Origin: a virus
Direction: 5' to 3' (one strand)
IMG/VR virus record: IMGVR_UViG_3300015245_000014
Coordinates: 1-49,302 of that record
DNA length: 49,302 nucleotides
The position numbers were made by a program, and so were the translations under genes. Below the pieces are notes generated by a model. The model made no database searches. It worked only from the letters and a program-made list of their open reading frames with translations, and was not told the DNA's origin. Below are positions 24,901 through 33,262 of the stretch, piece by piece. How positions within the stretch are numbered: position 1 is the stretch's first letter; every line of letters starts with the position of its first letter.

Positions 24901-25721
24901 CTTTGGCAAATCAGATTGGACAGAGTGGTTCATGTGCATTCGGACGTACAGCGGGTGTCAACATTACCACCGGAAATAGTAATTCAATATTCGGAACAAA
25001 TGCCCTTTCAAATGAAAATGTAGGCTCACAGAATTGCGTATTTGGTTATGAATCATTTCTTAATGCCGTAAACTCAAGTGGCAACGTAGGAATTGGCTAT
25101 CATACAGGTGTAGGATTTTTAAATTATACGAATTGTACCTTTGTTGGTAACCTTGCTAATACTTTATCATCTGGCCTCACAAACGCAACGGCAATCGGCT
25201 TTAATGCCAAAGTTGGCATAAGCAATGCTCTGGTGCTTGGGGAGGGTGCGAATGTTGGTATAGGTACCTCTACTCCTGCAAGTAAGTTACATTTAGTTGG
25301 AACAATGCAGCAGAAAGGTATTACCACAGGATGGACGAATACCGATAGATTCAGAGGACAAACCTCTGTGCAAACAACTAATGGTACGACTACTACGATT
25401 TTGACTATTCCTGTGGGAACAACAAATGATCCGGTTCTACAATGTACAGCTTCGATAGTTGGGGTGCAAAGTACTGGGGCAAATGCTTGCTATACAGCAG
25501 TTGAGACTGCTGGTGTCTGGTATAATGGAACCACGACAGCCTCAATTGGTCTGCTTCCTGGAGTTTCCATGAATACGACGAACATATTAACTTTTGGCGT
25601 ATCAGCATCGTGGTCAATTTCTGGAAATAACTTGCTTCTTCGTGTAAATGGCGTAGCTGGTCTTACCATTAATTGGGTGTGTACCTATACTTATTATCGT
25701 GCAACCACATCTACTGCTTAA
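21957..25721 (+). CDS. giant repeat fibre / adhesin-like appendage, 1254 aa
   Basis: After an N-terminal attachment part (with WGGTGNIGMDPFAVICGG, a fibre linker shared with two neighbours), about 40 repeats of some 23 residues run from about residue 140 to 1075. The core is N-S-A/I-F-G-Y-x-S/A-L/G, arranged in cycles of three units ('SIFGYxSLxxETTG', 'CAFGxxSLxxQxG', 'SAFGxxAGxxITTG'). This is a YadA-head-like beta-roll design. A stalk-like end follows (TNATAIGFNAKVGISNALVL, NVGIGTSTPASKLHLVG), then a 120-residue C-terminal knob where other proteins of this design carry a peptidase S74 chaperone. It is probably a trimeric receptor-binding fibre. Confidence 0.8.
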   Translation: MPSTSAFDALDVLTVSGSAVVEMGEDTAIITGNWEASPVMTQWGGTGNIGMDPFAVICGGITDFDEFQSVPQTGIMGYVLTYTGDTSLPSWQPAAGGGGGSTLPDAALDNQLLVSVAGTDPVWRSNFIDTLSPTYNLFLGTDAGNAAVGGDFNTAMGGKSLMNIDPAGGDSNSAFGYQSGSTIQSGDGNSCFGYSSLKSEKAGTFICSFGYSALFSQFNATGISPGNDAFGAFAGQNITDGRFNSIFGYNSLSTEVSGSSNSSFGYQCLKNQLDGADNSAFGREAGTSIINGFGNSIFGKWALKTETTGQDNCAFGRGSLTLQNGANFNSAFGSFSGDSLSTGSNNCIYGYLSLQNETTGSNNCAFGVNSLVNQVAQSGSSAFGFEAGKHITNGSNSSIFGYQSLLNENTGDNNSSFGYQALKSQVGVDGSSAFGHLSATSLTTGVRNSSFGYRSLASENVGIENSAFGYQALSSQVGGTRNGAFGAQTCQDLTSGDFNNAFGAYSLSNETTGSLNTTMGESSLFTQNGASHNTAFGAATGGSLTTGGQNSIFGCTALQSENIGSANCSFGHESLLNQVGVTGNSAFGFQSGSELTTGNQTCIFGYQSLQNETTGINNSSFGYQSLKTQIGASANTSFGAFSGAAITTGSNNAIFGVAALNSEHSGSDNCAFGTFALHDQQGVSESCAFGHFAGTNITTAIGSCIFGAEALLTESTGNYNSAFGYHAIRNQNGVVGTSAFGAFAASSLTTGIMNSAFGFRALEISTTGQHNCAFGDNSLSLLTTGFDNCAYGSSSGFAITTGSQNSMFGLAAMGSERTGSSNSAFGFNSLLLQNGASNNSAFGAFSGDRITTGNNNSIFGFGVLVNETTGSNNCSFGVGSLSNQNGVSFNSAFGSNAGLNLTTGGDNNIFGYQALFHETNGQGNCAFGNESLNVQVGTSFNSAFGCFTGSHLTNGFENSIFGNSALQTETTGSSNSAFGYLALANQIGQSGSCAFGRTAGVNITTGNSNSIFGTNALSNENVGSQNCVFGYESFLNAVNSSGNVGIGYHTGVGFLNYTNCTFVGNLANTLSSGLTNATAIGFNAKVGISNALVLGEGANVGIGTSTPASKLHLVGTMQQKGITTGWTNTDRFRGQTSVQTTNGTTTTILTIPVGTTNDPVLQCTASIVGVQSTGANACYTAVETAGVWYNGTTTASIGLLPGVSMNTTNILTFGVSASWSISGNNLLLRVNGVAGLTINWVCTYTYYRATTSTA
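22375..25160 (+). repeat. about 40 degenerate in-frame ~69-bp repeats
   Basis: The DNA encoding the beta-roll carries recurring words such as GAGACTACCGGATCAAATAATTG, GCATTTGG, TTTGGTTATCAA and AATTCAGC at about 69-bp spacing, with a 207-bp higher-order period. Repeats differ at many third positions but share stretches long enough for homologous exchange, so copy number could vary between isolates. Confidence 0.75.
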
Positions 25722-25740
25722 AATTTTAGGATAATTTTAA

Positions 25741-26667
25741 ATGTCGTTTATCCTTACATACGATACATTGGTTCAAAAAACCATAAATTATCTTGAGCGT
25801 AATGATTCGGTTGTTACGGGTGATATTGATGCATGGATAAAATTTGCCCATGAGCGTATTGGAAGGGATTCCAATACGCAATTGTTTGAAGTGTATGCAG
25901 GCAATTCTTTTACAGCTGGTATTTCTGTAATACCCAAACCGGCAAGGTGGCAAAACACGGTTACCTTTAATTATGGTACGGGGGGGAATACGGTTAAATT
26001 AGCAAATAATCCTATTGTTACTGATGGATCAACCAATGAAATTTTTGTATTAATGCCTTCCATAGAAAATTTGGTATTAGGACAAACGGTAATAATTTCA
26101 GGTGCAGATTCTATTTCAGGGACTTTAGGCGGCCTCCCGTTATCAGAAATTAATATAATTTCACAGATTGATAGCTTAGCAAATGCCCCTAATCCTGGGT
26201 TTTTTTATAAAACAATAAATAATACCACTTCCGCTGATATAGGTGGAGGTTATTCTGTAAGTGCATTTTTCCCAACTTATAATAATTATACACCTCTATT
26301 ACTTCGTTCTTATGAGTATGCAAGGTCATTTTGGCCTGACCAATCTCAAACAGGAACGCCAAAGTTTTATGCAGATTTTGGATATAATAGCTGGTTGATA
26401 TCTCCAACTCCTGACCAAAATTATCCTTTCCAGTTGGCTTACCTCGAAACCCCACAGGTAATTGATAGTACCTACCAGACAAATTATTTAACGGAATTCA
26501 TGCCGGAAGTCCTATTTAAGGCAGTCCTTTTGGAAGCCATGCTTGATCTTAAAAATGATGAGAGGATTCCAGTTATAGAACAGGAATATTTAAAAGTTCT
26601 TTCATCATGGAATGCAAAGGATGAATTGAGAAAAGTTGACCGTTACACAACAAGAAAGGCTGATTAA
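25741..26667 (+). CDS. SU10-type adaptor protein with inserted domain, 308 aa
   Basis: The N-terminus LVQKTINYLERNDSVVTGDI, then WIKFAHERIGRDSN, and the C-terminal LRSYEYARSFWPDQ, GTPKFYADFGYNSWLISPTP, LTEFMPEVLFKAVLLEAMLD and QEYLKVLSSWNAKDEL match the adaptor family found in SU10/phiEco32-like podoviruses. An 80-90-residue domain (about residues 85-175, with TVIISGADSISGTLGGLPLS) is inserted, related to the C-terminal domains of the capsid-cluster proteins. It joins portal or gp4-type adaptor to the nozzle. A TTAAAATTTTA motif and AGGAT lie directly before its start. Confidence 0.75.
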   Translation: MSFILTYDTLVQKTINYLERNDSVVTGDIDAWIKFAHERIGRDSNTQLFEVYAGNSFTAGISVIPKPARWQNTVTFNYGTGGNTVKLANNPIVTDGSTNEIFVLMPSIENLVLGQTVIISGADSISGTLGGLPLSEINIISQIDSLANAPNPGFFYKTINNTTSADIGGGYSVSAFFPTYNNYTPLLLRSYEYARSFWPDQSQTGTPKFYADFGYNSWLISPTPDQNYPFQLAYLETPQVIDSTYQTNYLTEFMPEVLFKAVLLEAMLDLKNDERIPVIEQEYLKVLSSWNAKDELRKVDRYTTRKAD

Positions 26668-26669
26668 AT

Positions 26670-28802
26670 ATGAGTTATACAAATATATTTGGCGGCTATA
26701 ATATAAATACGTCTTTTCCTTCTTATGCTTTTTATGGGATAGCAGATGGAGAAACATTAAAGCTAACATGGGCCTCCTCTTTTGTTGATAATTCTAATGT
26801 AACAGCTAATATTAATGATCTTATTGCGGAATCCCTAGAAAATAAAGTTCAACTTGCTGATGCGACATTAATATCAGTAGGGCAAACTATCCAGTTTAGT
26901 AACAGAGGCAACTTTGAAATCAATATCGTAGATTTTGAGGGGACGCTAATTGCTGATATTCCCCCCACAGATGAAAATCAAATCATTTTATATTTAAGGG
27001 ACAATACTACGAAAGCAGGTGAGTGGGCTATAATTCACCTTGGTTCCTCAACTTCATCAGCGGATGCAAGTGTTTTGGCCGGATTTGGCCTTATTCCCCT
27101 TGATAGTAAACTTAATACGAATTTTCCTGGAAAGTCTTTATCCGGAGATTATCAAGTACAATTAAGTGACCGGTCATCGATCTTAGTGTGGAAAGGTGGT
27201 GCTGGAACAATAACATTGCCTCCTCAGCTTGCAGGATTTGCAGTTGCCATAAATAATGAAGGTTCTGGAGCTGTTGTTGTGACGACAAATGATGGTTCAA
27301 CAATTGATGGAGAAAGTAGTTTCGACCTTAATCCATCTGAATCATCTTATTTTATTGGCGTGGAAACCAACTGGAATACTTTGGGATACGGGGTTGAATC
27401 ATTTTTCCAAGTCAATGTCCTTTCACCTCTTGATTTATCGGCAGTAGGTCCTTCTATAACATTAACAAATCAACAGGCATCCCGATTAGTCCAGCAATAT
27501 ACTGGCCTCCTTACCCAAGATGTAACGGTCTTTTATCCGGCGGCCGCAGGTCAATGGTATATATGGAATAATACCACAGGCCCTCATACAGTCACGGCTC
27601 AATTAAGTGGGCCTACAGGAAACCCTATTATTATACCCCAAGGGGAAAGAGTCATCCTCTATTCAGATGGGGTGAGTATATATAATACTCCCACGATTGC
27701 AACTAGTGCTGTCTTCCCTGATGGGACTGTGGGGGCTCCTGGCATAACATTTCAATCCGATAGCACTACTGGCTTTTACAAACCACCCACTCCTCCTGCT
27801 GGTGTTATTAGTTACTCCTCAGCGGGAACTCAAAGTTTAACATTTGGGGGTCCCGCCTCAGGAATTGCATTAGGGGTAAATGGGGGACTACCTGGAGTTT
27901 ATTGGGATACAGCAAATACCTTTTATGCAGGGTTCAAAGCACCAAATACTTTAACTGGTAATCTTACATGGGAACTTCCAAATAGAGACGCAACTGCATT
28001 TGGTCAACTTTTATACGGACAAACTGGTGGAACATTAGATTTTACAACAGCTACATATCCAAGAGTTACACAAATAAATAGAATACTTTATTCATCTGCG
28101 GCTAATGTCGTTGGCCAAATAAGCATGTCTAGTAATGGGGTTTTGGTTACTGATAATACATCTGCCCCTTCGATTGGAAATACCCTTCCAAATCAGGTAC
28201 AGGATAACATCACAAGATTAGGGATTGTTACTACAGGAACAGTCACGGTTCCCGCAGGTGGTACGGGATTAAATAGCACAACTCCCTATGGTGTAATTTG
28301 TGGTGGTACAACCTCCACGGCAAATTTCCAAAATGCTGGTACAGGAACCGCAGGACAAGTTTTAACTTCTAATGGTGGAGCAAGTATTGCAACGTGGCAA
28401 TCTCTGCCGTCTGGTCTTTCAGCGGCTACACAAGCTCAACAGGTAGCTGGAACATCACTCACAACGTTTGTATCTCCTGGAAGACAACAATTTCATAAAA
28501 GTTCGGCTAAAGCTTGGGTAACTTTCCAGGCAAATCCAGTTAGTATTAATAATCAATACAATGTGTCAAATGTTGTGCGGAATAGCCAAGGCGTATATAC
28601 AATAACTTTTTCCATTCCTTTTAATAGCAGTAATTATGCATCCGTAGGAATTTCTGAATCTAACTTAGGATCACGCTGTCTTATTTCAGTAAATTTAGCC
28701 TTCATTCCTACATCTAACACTATACGGTTAATATCAAATTCGATTGGGGGTCCTGTCGATGATCCAGCCTATATTTCCTGTGCTTTCTTTGGGAATCAAT
28801 AA
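26670..28802 (+). CDS. tail fibre, 710 aa
   Basis: The N-terminal 150 residues resemble a phage fibre attachment domain (YNINTSFPSYAFYGIADGET ... LADATLISVGQTIQFSNRGN ... GEWAIIHLGSSTSSADASVL). A beta-rich shaft with Gly and Asn follows (ITLPPQLAGFAVAINNEGSG), then the shared linker GGTGLNSTTPYGVICGG ... AGQVLTSNGG. The last 100 residues (KAWVTFQANPVSINNQYNVS ... ending in FFGNQ) form a tip domain of the kind found at the ends of many phage fibres. It is the likeliest receptor-binding tail fibre, encoded between the adaptor and nozzle. Confidence 0.75.
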   Translation: MSYTNIFGGYNINTSFPSYAFYGIADGETLKLTWASSFVDNSNVTANINDLIAESLENKVQLADATLISVGQTIQFSNRGNFEINIVDFEGTLIADIPPTDENQIILYLRDNTTKAGEWAIIHLGSSTSSADASVLAGFGLIPLDSKLNTNFPGKSLSGDYQVQLSDRSSILVWKGGAGTITLPPQLAGFAVAINNEGSGAVVVTTNDGSTIDGESSFDLNPSESSYFIGVETNWNTLGYGVESFFQVNVLSPLDLSAVGPSITLTNQQASRLVQQYTGLLTQDVTVFYPAAAGQWYIWNNTTGPHTVTAQLSGPTGNPIIIPQGERVILYSDGVSIYNTPTIATSAVFPDGTVGAPGITFQSDSTTGFYKPPTPPAGVISYSSAGTQSLTFGGPASGIALGVNGGLPGVYWDTANTFYAGFKAPNTLTGNLTWELPNRDATAFGQLLYGQTGGTLDFTTATYPRVTQINRILYSSAANVVGQISMSSNGVLVTDNTSAPSIGNTLPNQVQDNITRLGIVTTGTVTVPAGGTGLNSTTPYGVICGGTTSTANFQNAGTGTAGQVLTSNGGASIATWQSLPSGLSAATQAQQVAGTSLTTFVSPGRQQFHKSSAKAWVTFQANPVSINNQYNVSNVVRNSQGVYTITFSIPFNSSNYASVGISESNLGSRCLISVNLAFIPTSNTIRLISNSIGGPVDDPAYISCAFFGNQ

Positions 28803-28806
28803 ATTT

Positions 28807-29397
28807 ATGAAAAAATTTACAATATTATCATTGTTAATTTTAAACAGCGAATCTTATTCAATGGAAGAAAATTCAATATATAGAGGAGAAAATACCGTGA
28901 GGGAAGTTTGTCAAGAGTTTAGTCAGATTATATATATTAGAGAAGACAAAAGTATAGCTTCTGGATCAAGGATTAAAAGGGAATACCTTGATCCTATACC
29001 TTCCGAAGAGGAATATAAATATTTAGTAAAAAAAACAATGGGAAATGAATTTGTAAACTATCGGTTTGTCTCAAAGGAAGACTTTCCTATGAACTATATT
29101 CAATATTCGGATGCATTTTGTGATGTAACTCCGGAATCGCGAATTGATATTGATTGCACGAAAGCCAAACAAATACAGTTAAATTTGATGAGGGAGCAAC
29201 GTCAACAGAAATTTATAGAATTAGGATTCCCTACGCATCTTCACCCTGAATTTGAAGCATCTATTTTAAGTAAGGAAACCATAGAAAAACTCCAAAAATT
29301 AAGGGATATCACCGAACCTTTAAAAGCATTGGATACTACCGGAAAATTTAATGATGAAGAGTTGTTGAATCAAATTAAAAGATTAGGTTCTTTCTAA
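28807..29397 (+). CDS. putative secreted/periplasmic protein, 196 aa
   Basis: ATG 28807, four bases after the fibre stop, starts a Sec signal peptide (MKKFTILSLLILNSESYS, then MEEN). The mature part is helical and charged with three cysteines (positions about 35, 102 and 113). I prefer this start to the upstream in-frame ATG 28744, which lies inside the fibre gene. No lysin motif is seen. A secreted protein in the virion cluster may act at the envelope during entry or release, but its function is unknown. Confidence 0.65.
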   Translation: MKKFTILSLLILNSESYSMEENSIYRGENTVREVCQEFSQIIYIREDKSIASGSRIKREYLDPIPSEEEYKYLVKKTMGNEFVNYRFVSKEDFPMNYIQYSDAFCDVTPESRIDIDCTKAKQIQLNLMREQRQQKFIELGFPTHLHPEFEASILSKETIEKLQKLRDITEPLKALDTTGKFNDEELLNQIKRLGSF

Positions 29398-29400
29398 ACT

Positions 29401-31479
29401 ATGGCCGCAGACCACATCATTGATATATTATCTCCCCTTCCAGGGATTCAAAGGGACGGCACGGAATTTGATTCCAGAGGTATGTGCATAGATGGTCAAT
29501 GGGTGAGATTTTATGAGGGTAGACCTAAAAAAATAGGAGGCTATGTTCTCCTTGATCCTGGAAATAATGAAATTATTCGTAATATCTACAATGTCGATAA
29601 ATCTAATGATATTACAGATTGTTACTTAGGGAGGCCTTCGACTTTGGCAGTAGCTCCTGTCAGCGCTGGAATTGCCAATCCTGAGTTTGACAGGACACCA
29701 GTAGGATTTGTAGCTGATCCCAATAATAACTGGACTTTTGACCGATATACTATCTTAAGCGAATCTGTAAGTTTAGGAAATGATCCCATAGCTACTACGA
29801 ATGGGTCTGGCGTGGTAGTGGTTACAGTTCCTTCAACAGTGGGTCTTTCTACGGGTGAAGTGATCACTATATCGGGGGCAGTTGATACGAATGGGATAAC
29901 AGCCGCGCAATTAAATATTAATGCCTCAATCACGGTATTAACTCTCACAACATTTAGCTATGTAAGCGGAGGGATTGCAACCTCTACCGGAAGTGGGGGA
30001 GGGACATTTGTAAGTTATAGTACCGTAAGTCCCACCAATTATATTATTGCCCATGCTGCCCCTAATGTAATGGATATCAATAATTCTGTATCTAGATTGA
30101 TCTATTGGGGGGATGTAGATGTAACAACGCCTTTAACTCCCATTTCCATATCAAATCCCGTTGCATCCGGTGGAATCGTCGTCCTTTATCCTTACTTCTT
30201 TTTCTATACAAATGATGGGGTTGTGGGATGGACTTTAAACCCTGGAGGGGATTGGACGGACTTACGGGTCGCTTCCATAACGGGCACTAAAATTGTAAAA
30301 GGGTTAATTTCTCGTGGTGGTAGTAATGCTCCAGCTGGTTTATTCTGGTCTTTAGATTCTCTCATTAAAGCAACTTTTATTGGGGGGGATGAACAATTCC
30401 GTTTTGATACAATCCAGGCAGACCTTTCTATACTCTCCCAAAATTGCATTGTAACCGTCAATAATGTATTCTACTGGATCGGAAGAACCCAATTTTATCT
30501 TTATAACGGTGTTGTAAAACAGATTAAAAATACGACAAACAAATTAATGTTCTTCAAGAACTTAAACTTGCCGTATAGAAATAAAGTTTGGGGAGAATAT
30601 AAGGAAGAATATAATGAGATATGGTGGCATTACCCTTCAGGTGATAATACAGAATGCTCCCATGTTATAATATATAACATCGAAGGTGACTTTTGGTTTG
30701 ATACTGAATATGCAAGGAGTGCTGGTACTACCATAGGCTATGAATTCCCTATGGCAACTGATTCAATTGCTATCCTGAATAAATTTACCCCAACATCAAC
30801 TATATCTGTTGATCTGGCCAATAACCCTCTTTCAACGTCTACTGGAAGTAATGTTATCATTGTAACCATTCCCTCAAATACTCAGCTTCAAAATGGTAAT
30901 TTGGTTACGATATCTGGTGCAACAGGATTTAGTGGTTTATCACCGGCTCAATTAAATCAGGCATCGGTTCCTATTATCGTTATAAGTAATATCTCTTTCA
31001 GCTATATAGCAGGAGGGAACGCAACAGGTAATGATGTAGGGGGTGGGAACGCAGTCTCCTATAGTTACCTTGTCCCTAACCTGTGTTATGGCTTGTGGCA
31101 GGAAGAAACTGGTCTTGATCGCGTGTTATATGGGCAATCCTTGGCAATTGATTCTTATGTCGACACGAATATAACAACATGGTTCGAAAAAGCGCCGACT
31201 GATGACAGGCAATTACGCAATAGGCGTATTGAGCCAGATTTTGTGCAGAAAGGTGAAATGTCCATGATTATATATACGCGGGATTTTGCACAAAGTATCC
31301 CAACTCCTTCGCAAACTTATCCATTTTTTCCAGGCCAGGAAACAATTGAACTCGCAAAAATAGATACTACGAATATGGGGAGATTAGTTAACTACCGATT
31401 TAGAAGCAATGTTTCTGGTGGGGATTATCTAATGGGTAAGGTAATCCGTAACTATGCACCAGGAGATGTACGACCATGA
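29401..31479 (+). CDS. tail nozzle / DNA-stabilisation protein (P22 gp10-type), 692 aa
   Basis: The start IQRDGTEFDSRGMCIDGQWV, then RFYEGRPKKIGGYV, and internal ITGTKIVKGLISRGG, FYWIGRTQFYLYNG, VWGEYKEEYNEIWWHYPSGD and CSHVIIYNIEGDFWFD fit the P22 gp10 / podovirus nozzle family. Two copies of an 80-residue domain are inserted, at about residues 123-207 (VITISGAVDTNGITAAQLN) and 469-553 (LVTISGATGFSGLSPAQLN), which explains the length of 692 against about 470 in P22. It closes the tail tube below the adaptor. Its end overlaps the next start by 4 bp (ATGA). Confidence 0.8.
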   Translation: MAADHIIDILSPLPGIQRDGTEFDSRGMCIDGQWVRFYEGRPKKIGGYVLLDPGNNEIIRNIYNVDKSNDITDCYLGRPSTLAVAPVSAGIANPEFDRTPVGFVADPNNNWTFDRYTILSESVSLGNDPIATTNGSGVVVVTVPSTVGLSTGEVITISGAVDTNGITAAQLNINASITVLTLTTFSYVSGGIATSTGSGGGTFVSYSTVSPTNYIIAHAAPNVMDINNSVSRLIYWGDVDVTTPLTPISISNPVASGGIVVLYPYFFFYTNDGVVGWTLNPGGDWTDLRVASITGTKIVKGLISRGGSNAPAGLFWSLDSLIKATFIGGDEQFRFDTIQADLSILSQNCIVTVNNVFYWIGRTQFYLYNGVVKQIKNTTNKLMFFKNLNLPYRNKVWGEYKEEYNEIWWHYPSGDNTECSHVIIYNIEGDFWFDTEYARSAGTTIGYEFPMATDSIAILNKFTPTSTISVDLANNPLSTSTGSNVIIVTIPSNTQLQNGNLVTISGATGFSGLSPAQLNQASVPIIVISNISFSYIAGGNATGNDVGGGNAVSYSYLVPNLCYGLWQEETGLDRVLYGQSLAIDSYVDTNITTWFEKAPTDDRQLRNRRIEPDFVQKGEMSMIIYTRDFAQSIPTPSQTYPFFPGQETIELAKIDTTNMGRLVNYRFRSNVSGGDYLMGKVIRNYAPGDVRP

Positions 31480-31691
31480 TTGTCTTGCCGTTAGGCATAA
31501 ACTTTGAAGAATGGGCGGCTACTTTATATATTGATTTACCTAACCTGAATATACCGTTAGCCCCTTCGCAGGAACTATGGAAAGAATGGGCACAAAATCT
31601 CCTCTTGGATAATAAGCTTGTTGATATCCCTCTCCCACAAAATTTCAGTGATTGGCGAATTTGGGCTGAATATTTTGTGAATAACGTGTAA
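31476..31691 (+). CDS. small Trp-rich tail-region protein, 71 aa
   Basis: ATG overlaps the nozzle stop (ATGA). The protein is built from two and a half copies of a W-x-x-W/A-x-x-L ... L-P-x-x-N/D-I-P-L unit (FEEWAATLYIDLPNLNIPL, WKEWAQNLLLDNKLVDIPLP, WRIWAEYFVN). Similar short proteins occur after nozzle genes in related podoviruses from memory. Function unknown. It is followed by a GTAAAATTTTATA motif. Confidence 0.65.
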   Translation: MIVLPLGINFEEWAATLYIDLPNLNIPLAPSQELWKEWAQNLLLDNKLVDIPLPQNFSDWRIWAEYFVNNV

Positions 31692-31724
31692 AATTTTATA
31701 AAAATTATATGGATTATAATTATC

Positions 31725-33251
31725 ATGAATTTCCCTCCCAATTTTAATGATCAGCAACCGCAATCTTCTATGGATGGTTTACCAATGATGGAAGATCAAG
31801 AATCGGATTCAACCCCTATTATAGGTCATTTTAAGCTTCCGGAACTTATTGAACTTGATGAGGCACAAGGAGGAATAAATATAGACCCTGAAACCAAGTT
31901 AAGAGATTATAGGCCTTTATCTAAATTTATTCAAAATCCTGAAATTCGTGAGGCTATAACACATGCCTTTTCTCAAGAAAATAAACAATCTTATGCGCAA
32001 GGCGGACAGGTTGAAGAAATAGGAAGACCAACTGACCCTGAATTAGAAAAATTAAGAATAGAAGGACGTCACGGAGATACTGAATTAGCAATTATCACAC
32101 CTGAATTATTAGAAATGTTTACAGTATGGAGTGGAAAAAAACCTACCACAAATCCTGAAACAGATTGCCCAGAGTTCTTTAAGTTTGGTAATTTTTTTAA
32201 ATCATTAGTCCGCGTGGTCGGAACCGCATTAGGACCTATAACTGGATTTTTAGGCAGTAAGTTAACAGGACAGTCAACTGGAGCAGCTTTAAAGAATGCT
32301 GGTATAGGTTTTGCACTTCCCCTTGCAGCAATGGCAGCCCCTTCGATAATTGGCGCATTGGGAGGAGGAGGAGCGGGCGCAGGTGGCGCAGGTGGTTTCT
32401 TGGGAAATTTATTTTCTGCGGGAGCAAGCGGAGGAGGTGGGGGTCTTCTGGCTAATCTGTCAAGTGTAGGAAATATGATGCCTGGTATGGGCGGACAAGC
32501 TGCCATGCAAGGAGTTTCACAAATGGCATCTCAAGCTGCTCCTCAAGCTGCGGGTCAGATGGGTGGAGGGATATTAGGATCACTGGTTAAAGGTCTACCC
32601 TTGTTAGGCGCAGGATTAATGATGGCAAAAGGACATCAGGAAGATAAAAGAAATGCATCTGAGTTCGAAAACAAGCAAAAGCAAGAATCAGAAGCAATCC
32701 GAAATCGATTAGGATTTAATTCATCTCTTAAACCTGCAAAACCATTTGAATATGGAACTCCTAATTTTAATATTTCCAAAGATGACTATGAAAGGGGCCG
32801 TATTCCCCAATTCTTTAATTATGATTTGGCTGAACAACATGCAGCCCAAGGAGGGGCAATACGCGGGAATGGAAAAGGACAGCAAGATAACATCCACCGC
32901 AAGATTCCTGATGGAAGTTATATCATTGATGCCTCAACCGTATCCGATATGGGAGATGGATCAACTGAAGGGGGATTTCAGGAATTAGACGGTTATTTTG
33001 GCAAAAGTACATCCCGTAAATCCACACATCAGTCCGGTGGAGGTTATATAAACGCTATGGTATCCAATGGGGAATATGACATCCCTCCCTCCAAAGTAAG
33101 TGCATTAGGAAAAGGTTCAAATGAACGTGGGGCAAGATTACTGGATAAACTTGTAAAAGATGTCCGCAAGATAAAGCGTAATAGCGGGGAGAAGTTGCCA
33201 CCAAAATCAAAAGGTGTACATGGGTATCTAAAGAGGCTTAAAGCTGCATAA
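31725..33251 (+). CDS. internal virion / ejection protein 1, 508 aa
   Basis: An acidic N-terminal third is followed by a long Gly/Ala-rich hydrophobic region (about residues 155-310, including GIGFALPLAAMAAPSIIGAL and repeated GGGG), suited to membrane or tail insertion. The C-terminal part has two copies of a motif: IPDGSYIIDASTVSDMGDGS and VSNGEYDIPPSKVSALGKGS, each followed by G-x-x-x-L/D-x-L/Y. This known phage motif occurs in internal/structural proteins. It is first of three large genes in the place of the P22 gp7-gp20-gp16 ejection proteins. Confidence 0.65.
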   Translation: MNFPPNFNDQQPQSSMDGLPMMEDQESDSTPIIGHFKLPELIELDEAQGGINIDPETKLRDYRPLSKFIQNPEIREAITHAFSQENKQSYAQGGQVEEIGRPTDPELEKLRIEGRHGDTELAIITPELLEMFTVWSGKKPTTNPETDCPEFFKFGNFFKSLVRVVGTALGPITGFLGSKLTGQSTGAALKNAGIGFALPLAAMAAPSIIGALGGGGAGAGGAGGFLGNLFSAGASGGGGGLLANLSSVGNMMPGMGGQAAMQGVSQMASQAAPQAAGQMGGGILGSLVKGLPLLGAGLMMAKGHQEDKRNASEFENKQKQESEAIRNRLGFNSSLKPAKPFEYGTPNFNISKDDYERGRIPQFFNYDLAEQHAAQGGAIRGNGKGQQDNIHRKIPDGSYIIDASTVSDMGDGSTEGGFQELDGYFGKSTSRKSTHQSGGGYINAMVSNGEYDIPPSKVSALGKGSNERGARLLDKLVKDVRKIKRNSGEKLPPKSKGVHGYLKRLKAA

Positions 33252-33262
33252 GGAAATAAATC

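Noticed and set aside
22375-25160. Regular ~69-bp spaced repeats, looking like an array
   Set aside because: They are degenerate in-frame protein repeats within one long reading frame, with no conserved direct repeat/spacer structure; not a CRISPR.
32069-32506. 145-codon minus-strand Pro/Ala-rich frame
   Set aside because: Mirror of the Gly/Ala-rich region of ejection protein 1; no start signals.
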